Shown here piece by piece: positions 41,517 to 49,570 of a stretch of 52,938 nt of DNA (its first letter is position 1; each line of letters opens with the position of its first letter). Source of the DNA: Oscillospiraceae bacterium (lineage in GTDB: Bacteria > Bacillota > Clostridia > Oscillospirales > Oscillospiraceae); assembly GCA_017538965.1 (NCBI GenBank), contig JAFYHU010000018.1, positions 1 through 52,938 of the forward strand, written 5' to 3'. The position numbers and the translations under genes were made by a program. Under the pieces are notes generated by a model that was not told the DNA's origin, did no database searches, and saw only the letters and a list, made by a program, of their open reading frames with translations.

Positions 41517-42728
41517 GTGAGAGATCTCAAGCATCTGATCTATTTTGAGAATCTGCTTCAGGAAGCGAATAATGAACTGGTCCAAAAGGCCAAGGCCGAG
41601 GGGAAGCGGGCCATCGGCTATACCTGTTATTTCATGCCTGAAGTGCTTCTCGACCTGCCCGGCTGCTTCTCGGTCCGTCTGAGAGCGCCGCGCTGTACTT
41701 CCCCGGATATCGCGACCTACTACATGTCCGGCCGAGTCTGCCACTACGGACGCAGCCTGATGGAACGCGCCCTGGAGGGAGGCTTCAACTTCCTGGATGC
41801 CCAGATGGCAACCGAGACCTGTACGGTTACCTGCCGCTTCCAGGAGCACATCCAGCAGAAGCATCTCGACTCCGTCGAGGATATGCGCATCATCGACAAT
41901 GACGATTTCTTCGTCGAATTCACCGACGTCCCGTTCAAGAACACTGAAAACAGCTATCAACACTATGAGACCCAGCTGCGCGCCCATGTCCTCGAGCCGC
42001 TGCACGAGCACTTCGGCATCGACATCTCGGACGAAGCCCTGCTGCAGACCATCGAAAAGCACAACGAGATCTGCAGACTCATCAACGAGATCGGCGACTA
42101 CCGCAAGCTGGACAACCCGACCATCACCGGCTATGAATTTCAGGTCATTCAGCTGGTCTCTCTGGTCTGCCCGAAGGATCTGATTCTCCCGTATCTGCGG
42201 GAGACGGCCGAAGAGATGAAAACCCGCGAGTCGGACATCAAAAAGAACTTCCGCTGCAAGGTAGTTCTGGCCGGTTCCGAGAACGACGACCCCGAGTTTA
42301 CCAAGCTGATCGAAAGCTGCGGCGCCCTGGTCGTGTGCGACCGACACTGCTACGGCGCGGTGGAGTCCCGCATTCCGATCGTGGTTCCCGAAGGAAAGAG
42401 CCCGCTGCGGGCAATCGCCGAGCACTATCTGAAGACCTCGAACTGCCCCCGCTTCATGCCGCAGGATGAAATGCGTGCACGCAAGCAGCGCATCGCGGAC
42501 CTGGCCGGAGAGTATCACGCCGACGGCGTCATTGTTGCCTCCAACAAGTTCTGCGAGTACTGGAGCTATGAACGCGTCATCGACACTTTCATCCTGAAGC
42601 GTGATTTCGGCCTGCCCGTCTGCTCCATCGAGAAGGAATACATCAACTCCGCCTCCGGCCAGCTGCGCACCCGCTTCCAGGCCTTTGTGGAGAGCGTAGA
42701 GATCAAGCACATCCAGGAGGGCAAGTAA
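41517..42728 (+). CDS. 2-hydroxyacyl-CoA dehydratase family subunit (D-component)
   Basis: 403 residues, starting at GTG with TTTGGAGGG upstream. The layout is that of the HgdA/HgdB/FldB/FldC family: GYTCYFMPEVLLDLPGCFSVRL, a Cys-rich stretch with C-x-S-x-D, GRVCHYGRSL and ETCTVTCRFQEH, whose cysteines are candidates for the [4Fe-4S] cluster, and a C-terminal domain with DGVIVASNKFCEYWSYE. Such enzymes dehydrate 2-hydroxyacyl-CoA thioesters by ketyl-radical chemistry after ATP-driven activation. The usual CDG cluster motif is changed to CTVTC, so the substrate may be unusual. Followed 1 base later by the second subunit. Confidence 0.85.
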   Translation: MRDLKHLIYFENLLQEANNELVQKAKAEGKRAIGYTCYFMPEVLLDLPGCFSVRLRAPRCTSPDIATYYMSGRVCHYGRSLMERALEGGFNFLDAQMATETCTVTCRFQEHIQQKHLDSVEDMRIIDNDDFFVEFTDVPFKNTENSYQHYETQLRAHVLEPLHEHFGIDISDEALLQTIEKHNEICRLINEIGDYRKLDNPTITGYEFQVIQLVSLVCPKDLILPYLRETAEEMKTRESDIKKNFRCKVVLAGSENDDPEFTKLIESCGALVVCDRHCYGAVESRIPIVVPEGKSPLRAIAEHYLKTSNCPRFMPQDEMRARKQRIADLAGEYHADGVIVASNKFCEYWSYERVIDTFILKRDFGLPVCSIEKEYINSASGQLRTRFQAFVESVEIKHIQEGK

Positions 42729-42729
42729 A

Positions 42730-44355
42730 ATGGCGAAGAAAGACATCAAAAAAGCGCTCAGAGACTTCTGGTACGGCAAGCCTCACTCCGCCGAAGAAGG
42801 CGGCCGCCGTCTGGGCGAACTGCTGGAGGACAAAACCCAGCTCTACAAGCACAGAGAATGGCGCGGTGTCAAAGACACCCTGTATTACTTCTACATGATC
42901 TGGGGATACAACTATCTCCACATGGTGACGGACATCATCAAATATTCCAACAATCCCATCGACTTTCTCAAGGGCACCTGGCGCTATCGCTGGATGGGCC
43001 AGACCTATCTGCCAGTCATCCACTGGTTTGACCGCGGCCTGCAGGGCATGCGCGGCGAAGCGCTCGCCGCCTCCGCCTGGCACTACCGCGCCATGGTCAG
43101 CGCCTCCATTCAACAGATGTGCAACTTTTTCAACGCCGATACCCGTCTGCACCACGGCAAGGAGAACAACGCCTACCGCCATACCATTCTTGCGAAGGAG
43201 ACGACCTGCGGCACGCTGTTCTATCCCTGGATGGATGCCGGTTACCGCTATGTCCCCATCGAGATGATCCCCTACTTCGTCACCTGCCATGTCAACTCGC
43301 ACACGGTTCTCAACTACATCGACGCGGCGCAGTCCATCGGTCTGCCCGGCGACCCCTGCCCGATGTGCCAGGCGGAAGCGGGCATCTATGTGCTGGATGA
43401 CGTTCCCGACTGTTCGCCGATGGCCATCACCTGCAACGAGGCCTGCGACGGCTCGGTCGGCACGGCCATTCTGCAGGACTGGTTCATCAACAAGCCGCTG
43501 TTTGCCCTGCCGCTGCCGATGCAGTTTGACGATCCGCTGGTCAAAAAGTACTGCATGAAGGAAATCGAAGAGTGCTGGAAGTTCATCGAAGAGCAGACCG
43601 GCTCGCCCTTCAGCTGGGAGTCGATGGTCAAGCGCCTTGAGCTCCAGAACCGGCTGCAGCGCGACGAGTGGGAGAAGTGGGAAGTCGCGGGCAAGACCGA
43701 TTACTATCCGGTCAACGGCGTTGCCCAGGCGCTGTTCCGTATCTTTTCAACCCAATACGGCATTCAGGGCGACTTCTGGCTGGAGGCCAGCGAGAAGGTC
43801 AAGAAGATCATGTACAAGTGCGTCGAGAAGAAGATCAATCCCTTCCCGCAGACCCGTCACCGCGTGATCGCCTGGTCCTGCGCTCCGCTGTACTACTCCA
43901 ACTGGTGCACCTGGGCGTACAACTGCTGGGGTCTGAACACCCTCATCAACATGGACTCGCTGATGTTCGACATGGAGATGCGCACCGACAGCTACGAAAA
44001 CATGCTGGAAGACATGGCCACCTATCACATGTGGGCACCGATGCGCCGCATGGCCGTCGGCGGCATGCATCATATCTTCGAGCTGTGGGAGTATATGGAG
44101 AAGTTCAACTGCGACATGGTTGCCATGTACGACCAGCTGCAGTGCAAGGGCATGCAGGGTGTGCACGGGCTCTTCGAGGACGAGTTCCGCAGAAGAGACA
44201 TCAAGGCCTTCTGGATGCCGCATGCGCTGCCGGACTGCCGCACGGTTTCCCGCGCCGAGATCCGCAGCCTGATCAACGATTACATGACCACGGTCATGCA
44301 TGAAGAGCCGCTGGATCCGTCGCTTCTGGACTTCGACGATTCCATGACTTGGTAA
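42730..44355 (+). CDS. 2-hydroxyacyl-CoA dehydratase family subunit, long form
   Basis: 541 residues, longer than a typical subunit (about 400-480). Related to the first subunit and to HgdA-like proteins: GEALAASAWHYRAMVSAS, a Cys-rich middle (GLPGDPCPMCQAEAG, SPMAITCNEACDGSVG) and a C-terminal RHRVIAWSCAPLYYSNWCTWAYNCWG region. Very rich in Trp, Tyr, Met and Cys. The GGAGGG inside the end of the previous gene serves as its ribosome binding site. Presumably forms the heterodimer with the preceding subunit. No activator ATPase (HgdC type) is nearby. Confidence 0.8.
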   Translation: MAKKDIKKALRDFWYGKPHSAEEGGRRLGELLEDKTQLYKHREWRGVKDTLYYFYMIWGYNYLHMVTDIIKYSNNPIDFLKGTWRYRWMGQTYLPVIHWFDRGLQGMRGEALAASAWHYRAMVSASIQQMCNFFNADTRLHHGKENNAYRHTILAKETTCGTLFYPWMDAGYRYVPIEMIPYFVTCHVNSHTVLNYIDAAQSIGLPGDPCPMCQAEAGIYVLDDVPDCSPMAITCNEACDGSVGTAILQDWFINKPLFALPLPMQFDDPLVKKYCMKEIEECWKFIEEQTGSPFSWESMVKRLELQNRLQRDEWEKWEVAGKTDYYPVNGVAQALFRIFSTQYGIQGDFWLEASEKVKKIMYKCVEKKINPFPQTRHRVIAWSCAPLYYSNWCTWAYNCWGLNTLINMDSLMFDMEMRTDSYENMLEDMATYHMWAPMRRMAVGGMHHIFELWEYMEKFNCDMVAMYDQLQCKGMQGVHGLFEDEFRRRDIKAFWMPHALPDCRTVSRAEIRSLINDYMTTVMHEEPLDPSLLDFDDSMTW

Positions 44356-44369
44356 GAGGAGGAAAGGAT

Positions 44370-44588
44370 ATGTGCAAAGTGAGTAAATTCCTGCTGAAGT
44401 TCTGCGGCATCGTTCTGCTTTTGAACGTTGGCCTGTTCCTGGTGTTCTTCTTTGACCTGGACGGCAAACTCCTGTATCGTGTGGTGGAGCCCTTCCTGAA
44501 GAGGCACTACGACAACATGGACCGCAAGGATCCGGTCAAGACCCCCTATGACATGGAAAAGTTCCCCAAGTACAAATACGACGACTGA
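44370..44588 (+). CDS. Small single-pass membrane protein of the dehydratase operon
   Basis: 72 residues. A basic N-terminus, one TM helix (about 10-30: FCGIVLLLNVGLFLVFFF) and a charged C-terminal part (VVEPFLKRHYDNMDRKDPVKTPYDMEKFPKYKYDD). AGGAGGAAAGG precedes the ATG, 14 bases after the dehydratase stop. I do not recognise a family. Its position suggests anchoring or assembly of the dehydratase, which is only inference. Confidence 0.65.
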   Translation: MCKVSKFLLKFCGIVLLLNVGLFLVFFFDLDGKLLYRVVEPFLKRHYDNMDRKDPVKTPYDMEKFPKYKYDD

Positions 44589-44653
44589 ATAAAACAGACC
44601 GCGACGGATAGAAAAACAGAATTATGCGCTCCCAATCAGGCTGTACCGTTTCG

Positions 44654-44702
44654 CGGCCAGGATAGCAGTTGCCCCTGACCAGCCAGTTGCTGCCGCGAAT
44701 GA
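44654..44702. repeat. Dispersed repeat B, copy 1
   Basis: A block running from CGGCCAGG through CCCCTGAC to CTGCCGCGAATGA recurs at 52798-52846 with small gaps. It lies between convergent genes, just before repeat A. Confidence 0.6.
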
Positions 44703-44727
44703 TATATAAGGGAAGCAACAATGATAA

Positions 44728-44831
44728 AAGCGCGGCGGAGAAACGTTGGTGCGAGAGACTGGTTTCTCTTCCGCGCAAAAGCAGAAAGTTAAGAACGGGT
44801 ATAGGAGAAAGGCGTTTTGAAACAACGCCTT
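44728..44831. repeat. Dispersed structured intergenic repeat A, copy 2
   Basis: About 65 of 76 aligned positions match the copy at 8265-8340. Paired arms are kept (GCGCGG...AGAAAC with GTTTCT...CCGCGC) while the loop partly changes, and a second hairpin follows (AAGGCGTT / AACGCCTT, 44809-44831) in the same place as the palindrome in copy 1. The last hairpin overlaps the stop codon of the class B sortase gene. Confidence 0.7.
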
Positions 44832-45654
44832 ATTCTTGTTGGCTGAGGGCTTTGCCGCCGGCGCTGTTGAGGGGAACCAGCCTGCCGAGCAGGACAGAGC
44901 GCGCATCTTCGAACACATAGGCGCAGGTGGACAGAAGAATGTAATTGTAACTCGGGTCGGCTTCGGCACCCGTACGGATCACGGAAGAAGAAATCACCAT
45001 GCGCAGATATTCGGCAAAGGCCATGTCGTGCGCGGTGAAGAAGCTGTAGGTATCCGAGTAGGCCGATGTGTTGTAGGCGCTGCAGAGCTCCACCTTATAA
45101 TCCCGCGTCGGCGTCAGCAGCCACATCACCGGATGCTCGTAGAAATAGTCAACAGCCTGCCAGCGGTCCAGCGTGGCAAACATCGCGCCGCTGGCCATGT
45201 GATGGCCGTAAATGATACTGACAGGATCGACGAAGCCGCGGCCGTTGCGGGAATCTTCGAAAATGGAGCCGGAGGCATTATAGGTCCCGTCATAGCTGTG
45301 GTGGAGATAGGTGTCGTTGGTCTCACCGTGCAGCACCGGGTAATTGATTACGGTATCCGGACAGTAGAGCCAGCCGATGACATCGGGATTGACCTTCCGC
45401 AGCGCCTCAAAATCCACCGCGATCGGCGCCATCTCGCTGGGCTCCTTCGGCGCCAGTTCGCCGGGGTCCGTTTTTTTAAAAACGGAGGGCTTCGTTGCGG
45501 CAGCATCGGTCTGGGTTGTAAAGGAGGAGGCCGCCTCGCGGTACAGCTTCTTGTTGAGCTGATACTGATGCTGCACCACGGCGACGGTACCGCCGCAGAA
45601 CAGAAACACGGCGGCCAGCAGCACCATCAGAATTCTGCGAATATGCTTCCACAT
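44830..45654 (-). CDS. srtB: Class B sortase
   Basis: 274 residues: N-terminal TM anchor (about 6-28), then the sortase beta-barrel. The catalytic triad is visible: His in SIIYGHHM, Cys in LLSTCAYVF and Arg in VLLGRLVPL. FEALRKVNPDVIGWL, NYPVLHG and the approximately 270-residue length are typical of class B. It is a transpeptidase that links surface proteins to the cell envelope. Last gene of the surface-fibre operon, six bases after sipW. Confidence 0.93.
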   Translation of the reverse strand: MWKHIRRILMVLLAAVFLFCGGTVAVVQHQYQLNKKLYREAASSFTTQTDAAATKPSVFKKTDPGELAPKEPSEMAPIAVDFEALRKVNPDVIGWLYCPDTVINYPVLHGETNDTYLHHSYDGTYNASGSIFEDSRNGRGFVDPVSIIYGHHMASGAMFATLDRWQAVDYFYEHPVMWLLTPTRDYKVELCSAYNTSAYSDTYSFFTAHDMAFAEYLRMVISSSVIRTGAEADPSYNYILLSTCAYVFEDARSVLLGRLVPLNSAGGKALSQQE

Positions 45655-45659
45655 AGGCC

Positions 45660-46274
45660 CTACTTATATACCTCTTCCATCTCGGCCTTTGCTTTCTTTG
45701 CACGCCGCCGGTCGTATTCTTCCAGTTGTTCCCGGAACTTCTGCTCATGCCGGACGCGAATGCGGCCGGCGAGCACGTTCAGCATCACGCCGCAGGCAGC
45801 CAGGCACAGCAGATAGACCTTGGAAACCGGCATGGCATAGACGCTCAGAAAGCGCCCGAGGACAGGAAAATGAACCGTTACCCGGCCGATCACCTCGTCA
45901 TAGCGGACCGGGTTAATGTCTTCCTTCTCGTTGGCGTCGCCCTTGGTGAGGAGCTCTTGGAAAAAATAGTGATTTTCCACCACGCGGTGCGTGATGACAG
46001 TCTCGTTGCTGTAAAAGGCGACAACATCTCCGGGTTCCAGCGTTCTGGGCAATACCGGGTCCACATAGACGAGGCTTCCCGCGGGAATCGCCGGCTCCAT
46101 GCTCCCGGTTTCCACGTGATAGGCCTCATAGCCGAGGAAGCGGGGCAGCGCCAGAGGGAGGCTGACGGCGATCACCAGCAGCAGAAGCAGCGTGCCGATA
46201 ATATTGCAGAGGGCGGGAAAGAATTTCCCGCCCTTTTTGACCGGTCGTCTGACAGAAGACGATTTCTTACTCAT
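45660..46274 (-). CDS. sipW: SipW-like signal peptidase I
   Basis: 204 residues with TM helices near each end. Catalytic Ser in ETGSMEPAIPAGSLVYVDP, then GDVVAFYSNETVITHRVV; in SipW/ER-type enzymes the base is His (here THRVV) rather than Lys. LLTKGDANEKED is the conserved box E. SipW-type peptidases process TasA/CalY-like fibre proteins, and two such signal peptides are encoded upstream in the same operon. Start at 46274 is preferred (8-base overlap with the preceding gene); an in-frame ATG 19 codons upstream would give a basic extension. Confidence 0.9.
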   Translation of the reverse strand: MSKKSSSVRRPVKKGGKFFPALCNIIGTLLLLLVIAVSLPLALPRFLGYEAYHVETGSMEPAIPAGSLVYVDPVLPRTLEPGDVVAFYSNETVITHRVVENHYFFQELLTKGDANEKEDINPVRYDEVIGRVTVHFPVLGRFLSVYAMPVSKVYLLCLAACGVMLNVLAGRIRVRHEQKFREQLEEYDRRRAKKAKAEMEEVYK

Positions 46275-47385
46275 TTCTGTCGCGTCTGCGGTAGTTTTCG
46301 ATGTCGAAATCGTCGTCTTCCTCTTCGTCATCCGCCAGGGTTACGACTTCCACATCCGCATACTTTTTCTTTTTCCGATAGAAGAGCAGATACCAGTAGA
46401 GCAGGCCGACCAGGAAGAAGATCAAAACCACGAAGAAGATGAGCAGGCCCTTTGACAGGGTTTTGGGCTTTGTGTTCTCCTGAATCTCGGCGGAGACACC
46501 CGGCTCGACGCTCGTGTCGCTGCTGCCGGTGCCGGAGCTGCTTCCCGTGCTGCCGACGAGGTCCTCAAACGAGGCCAGAGGCACATCAAGATCCATGATG
46601 TCTTCCAGCTCCGCATAGGACTGCTGCTGGGCGGGCTGCTGCGCTGCCGCGGCATTTTCGGCTTCGGCCGCAGGCTGCTGGCCGTTCGCCCCGGCGTTGG
46701 CATTGTTGTCGGCATTTGCGTTATTGTCCGCGTTGGCGTTTGCATTCGCTCCGGCATTCGCGTTGCCCGCGTTGGCATTACCGGCATTGCCCGCGTTGCC
46801 TCCCGCCGCGGCACCGCCACCGCCGCCACCACCGCCGCCGGCAGCTGCAGTGGTTTCGGCCGGAATCTTGGTGTAGTAGGCATAGAGGACATTCTGGCTC
46901 GCATCCTCAACCAGGGTCTTTGCCGTTCTGCGGTAGGGCTGGTAGCCTTCTATATAAATATAGGAGGAAACCGGCTTGTCTCCCGGGTCGGCATAGAAGG
47001 TCTGCTCCTGCGCCAGCACGTTGTCGGTTCCGTATTCCAGATAACGGACCACATAGCTCACTTCCGTGCCCTTGATGCCATAGGAAACGACATAGTCCTG
47101 ATCGCGGGACGAGGTGTAGGAGGTCATCAAAGTATCCTTGCCGCTCTCCTTGATGCCCTTCACGTAGTAGCCATCGACAGCAGTAATCTCAGGAAGCGGA
47201 TAGCTGTCCATCTTGCTGTATTTCTTCGTGTCATAAAAGACGTTCCCGCCGGCAATGGTGCCCTTGTTTCCGGCATAGATCCGGATCATATATTCCCGAT
47301 CGGCAGCCTGCGCCGATACCGGGAAGATGCCGACGACAAAAAGAACTGCAAGCAGAATCAGCAGAAGCTTTTTTCCATGTTTCAC
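46267..47385 (-). CDS. Membrane-anchored surface protein with Gly/Ala/Asn-rich stalk
   Basis: 372 residues starting at GTG. Signal peptide (to about AQA-AD), a beta-rich N-terminal region with a MucBP-like segment (VSYVVRYLEYGTDNVLAQEQTFYADPGD), a low-complexity stalk of Gly9, Ala, and repeated Asn-Ala/Gly-Asn-Ala units (about 182-255), then a TM helix (LLIFFVVLIFFLVGLLYWYLLFY) with a basic stop-transfer KKKKY and an acidic cytoplasmic tail. It has no sortase motif. Probably a membrane-anchored base or adhesin of the surface fibre. The stop overlaps sipW. Confidence 0.7.
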   Translation of the reverse strand: MKHGKKLLLILLAVLFVVGIFPVSAQAADREYMIRIYAGNKGTIAGGNVFYDTKKYSKMDSYPLPEITAVDGYYVKGIKESGKDTLMTSYTSSRDQDYVVSYGIKGTEVSYVVRYLEYGTDNVLAQEQTFYADPGDKPVSSYIYIEGYQPYRRTAKTLVEDASQNVLYAYYTKIPAETTAAAGGGGGGGGGAAAGGNAGNAGNANAGNANAGANANANADNNANADNNANAGANGQQPAAEAENAAAAQQPAQQQSYAELEDIMDLDVPLASFEDLVGSTGSSSGTGSSDTSVEPGVSAEIQENTKPKTLSKGLLIFFVVLIFFLVGLLYWYLLFYRKKKKYADVEVVTLADDEEEDDDFDIENYRRRDRNE

Positions 47386-47388
47386 GGC

Positions 47389-48135
47389 TCAGCCCCTGCC
47401 TTTCTTATACATCCGGTCTTTATACATCCGGTCCGTCAGGGCATCCAGCGCCAGATAAAGGAACAGCAGCCCTGCCACGACCATGCCGATATAGTAGGGG
47501 GTCAGGTTGTTCTCATCGCCGGTCTTGACGGCTGTCTTTCCGCCGCCGTCTTTCAGTTCGACGGCAAAGTTCATCTGGATTCTGGCCGCGGTGTTCTGAT
47601 AAAGGTTGCCCTGTGTTTCGCCTTCCAGCGAAACCGTCAGCGTGACGACGCCGCTCTCGCCGCTGTTCAGCGTGTCAAGGAAGAAATAGTCTTCCAGATT
47701 GCTGGTGGCCTCGTGCAGACCGACACGTGCTTCAGAATCACCGGGCTGTTTGAAACCATCCTCACCGCCGACACGGTCGCTGTCGTAGATGACCTGGCTT
47801 CCGCCGGGACCGACATAGCTCAGTTTATAGCTGTAGGCACCGCCAAAAATTTTACCGGCCGCGGCACTGTCTTCCAGCGACTTCAGCACCTCGTTCGACA
47901 TGTACCAGCGGGTCGTTTTCGGATTCTGGTTGTGAATATAAACGGTATAAGTCCTCGTATCACCGGGCTCAAGCCCGGAAAAAACCTGGTCGACATTGAA
48001 GTTTTCTTCCACCATCTGGCCGCCGGCAGTAAAGGTGACATCGCCGGGCTTCGCTTCTTCAGCGGCGGAGGCGAAGGCGGAAATACTGCTCAGCAGCAGA
48101 AGGGCCAGAAACAGGCTAAGTGATTTCTTTCTCAT
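47389..48135 (-). CDS. Surface protein with VKTGD-type sorting tail
   Basis: 248 residues: signal peptide (to about ASA-AE), a beta-sandwich-like middle (GDVTFTAGGQMVEENFNVDQVFSGLEPGDTRTYTVYIHN; LNSGESGVVTLTVSLEG), then TAVKTGDENNLTPYYIGMVVAGLLFLYLAL and a basic tail. This end has the order expected of a cell-wall sorting signal (TG-containing motif, TM helix, positive tail) although the motif is VKTGD rather than LPxTG. It is the only plausible sortase substrate by its C-terminus in this operon. Confidence 0.7.
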   Translation of the reverse strand: MRKKSLSLFLALLLLSSISAFASAAEEAKPGDVTFTAGGQMVEENFNVDQVFSGLEPGDTRTYTVYIHNQNPKTTRWYMSNEVLKSLEDSAAAGKIFGGAYSYKLSYVGPGGSQVIYDSDRVGGEDGFKQPGDSEARVGLHEATSNLEDYFFLDTLNSGESGVVTLTVSLEGETQGNLYQNTAARIQMNFAVELKDGGGKTAVKTGDENNLTPYYIGMVVAGLLFLYLALDALTDRMYKDRMYKKGRG

Positions 48136-48147
48136 GTTCGCACTCCT

Positions 48148-48999
48148 TTATTCCGCCGGGACCTTCATCTGGGACAGGATGTTGTCGTCCTGCATACCCC
48201 AGCCGCTGCGAATGGCTGCACGGGCATTGTGTGTCTGGATAGCATCGCCAAAGAGCTGCACCACGAAGCCAAGTCCATCGTAGTCATAGGTATAGGTGGT
48301 AGTGGTAACCCCCGTCTGTTCGTTGCGCTCGGTTATAATCGTTGCGTTTTTAGCCACGCTCGGGTCGATCCACAGGGTATCGAAGAGAGGTTCGGTCTCA
48401 CCACCCGGCGCGACCATTCCTTTGTAATAGTAGTAATCACGCTCGTCCGTTCTAGAGCTATTATCAAGAACCCAGGCGGAGGAATTGTAGCCTTCCTTGC
48501 CGCCGTAGCCCAGATGAATGGTGGCAGGATTATAGAGATCATTATCGCGCAGTTTGGTCGTATGGTCGCTGAGACCGTGGAACCAGCCCTTGTCATAAAT
48601 GGCCTCTTCCTTGCCGACATCTGCCCAGTACTTATAAACGACTACGCGAAGATAGGAATCGATACTGCCGGAGTTGATGGCTGTGATCTTAAAATCGTAT
48701 TTTTTCCCGATTTTGAAATAAGGATCATCGCCGAGATGATTCAGAACCAACTCTCCGTCCTGCTTTTCGGAAGCGTCAGGAGCAGCAGCGCTTCCGAAAT
48801 TACGATAAGAAGTATCCTGGCCGTTTTCAAGCAGCGTAACACCGATATGGTCCAATTCCAATGCTGAGTAGTAATTGTCCGAAAAGACCTGCAGGGCCGC
48901 CTGGGTGCCGCCCACGCTGCCCGCAAACAGCAACACGACGGCCATCAGGAACAAAAGCCCGGTTACTACGGGGGAACGACGGATTTTTTTCATCTTCAT
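48148..48999 (-). CDS. SipW-type secreted fibre protein, TasA/CalY-like signal
   Basis: 283 residues. The N-terminus (basic MKMKKIRRS, hydrophobic core, then GGTQAALQVFSDNYYSA) resembles the SipW-dependent signal region of TasA/camelysin proteins, where an aromatic strand begins right after the cleavage site. The rest is beta-rich (YDFKITAINSGSIDSYLRVVVYKYW) and Tyr/Asp-rich, with no C-terminal anchor. Start 48999 follows AAGGAGGAAC. Probable fibre or accessory subunit processed by the SipW encoded downstream. Confidence 0.68.
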   Translation of the reverse strand: MKMKKIRRSPVVTGLLFLMAVVLLFAGSVGGTQAALQVFSDNYYSALELDHIGVTLLENGQDTSYRNFGSAAAPDASEKQDGELVLNHLGDDPYFKIGKKYDFKITAINSGSIDSYLRVVVYKYWADVGKEEAIYDKGWFHGLSDHTTKLRDNDLYNPATIHLGYGGKEGYNSSAWVLDNSSRTDERDYYYYKGMVAPGGETEPLFDTLWIDPSVAKNATIITERNEQTGVTTTTYTYDYDGLGFVVQLFGDAIQTHNARAAIRSGWGMQDDNILSQMKVPAE

Positions 49000-49007
49000 G
49001 TTCCTCC

Positions 49008-49559
49008 TTAAGCCCGATGAATTGTGATATCGCCGGTCTCCCATGCGGTATCCAGATCGGGCGAACCATCGTCCGTGAACACAGCCGGGACGCTTTCATA
49101 AACGACGACAACGTCCAAAATCATAGTCTCTTCCGGTTTCAGCCTTCGGTTCGAACTGACATCAATGGTGAATGCAGGTTCCGTCTCCTCGCCGGCGTAA
49201 AGGGCTTTCCGGTAGCGCCAGCAATTCTCTCCGTCCCGCTCCCATAATGCATCGGAATTGCCGGGATACAGAGCATTGGAGGAATCGTCAAGAACACCAT
49301 CCGAGTCCGTGAAGGCTTTCACGCGGACAAAAACGGGATATTTGCCTGCATCCTCAGGTTTCTCAGGGGTGTTTTTGATCGAAATAATCTTCCTGTTCTC
49401 AACGATACGTTCTGTGATTTCTGTCTTGCCGCCCAGCTGAATGACATAGCCGCCGCGGGCACTGGCAAAGGTAGTGAAGTAGGCGATGGCGCTGCCGATC
49501 GAGGAACACAGCACCAGCAAAACGGCAAGAACAGCCAGAATTAAGGTACGTTTTTTCAT
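49008..49559 (-). CDS. SipW-type secreted protein, minor fibre subunit
   Basis: 183 residues. MKKRTLILAVLAVLLVLCSS followed by IGSAIAYFTTFASARGG is a textbook SipW-class signal (G-x-x-x-AYF). The mature part has KYPVFVRVKAFTDSDGV, as in camelysin-like proteins, and ends without an anchor. Nine bases separate it from the next gene; AAGGAGGG precedes its ATG. Confidence 0.75.
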   Translation of the reverse strand: MKKRTLILAVLAVLLVLCSSIGSAIAYFTTFASARGGYVIQLGGKTEITERIVENRKIISIKNTPEKPEDAGKYPVFVRVKAFTDSDGVLDDSSNALYPGNSDALWERDGENCWRYRKALYAGEETEPAFTIDVSSNRRLKPEETMILDVVVVYESVPAVFTDDGSPDLDTAWETGDITIHRA

Positions 49560-49570
49560 TGTTCCCTCCT

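Noticed and set aside
44370-44588. Barstar-like inhibitor for the barnase homologue
   Set aside because: The 72-residue protein has a TM helix and no barstar features, and it belongs to the dehydratase operon.
46620-46845. Short repeated DNA units resembling a CRISPR array
   Set aside because: The units are 6-9 bases of in-frame Ala/Asn/Gly codons with no spacers, and no cas genes are present.
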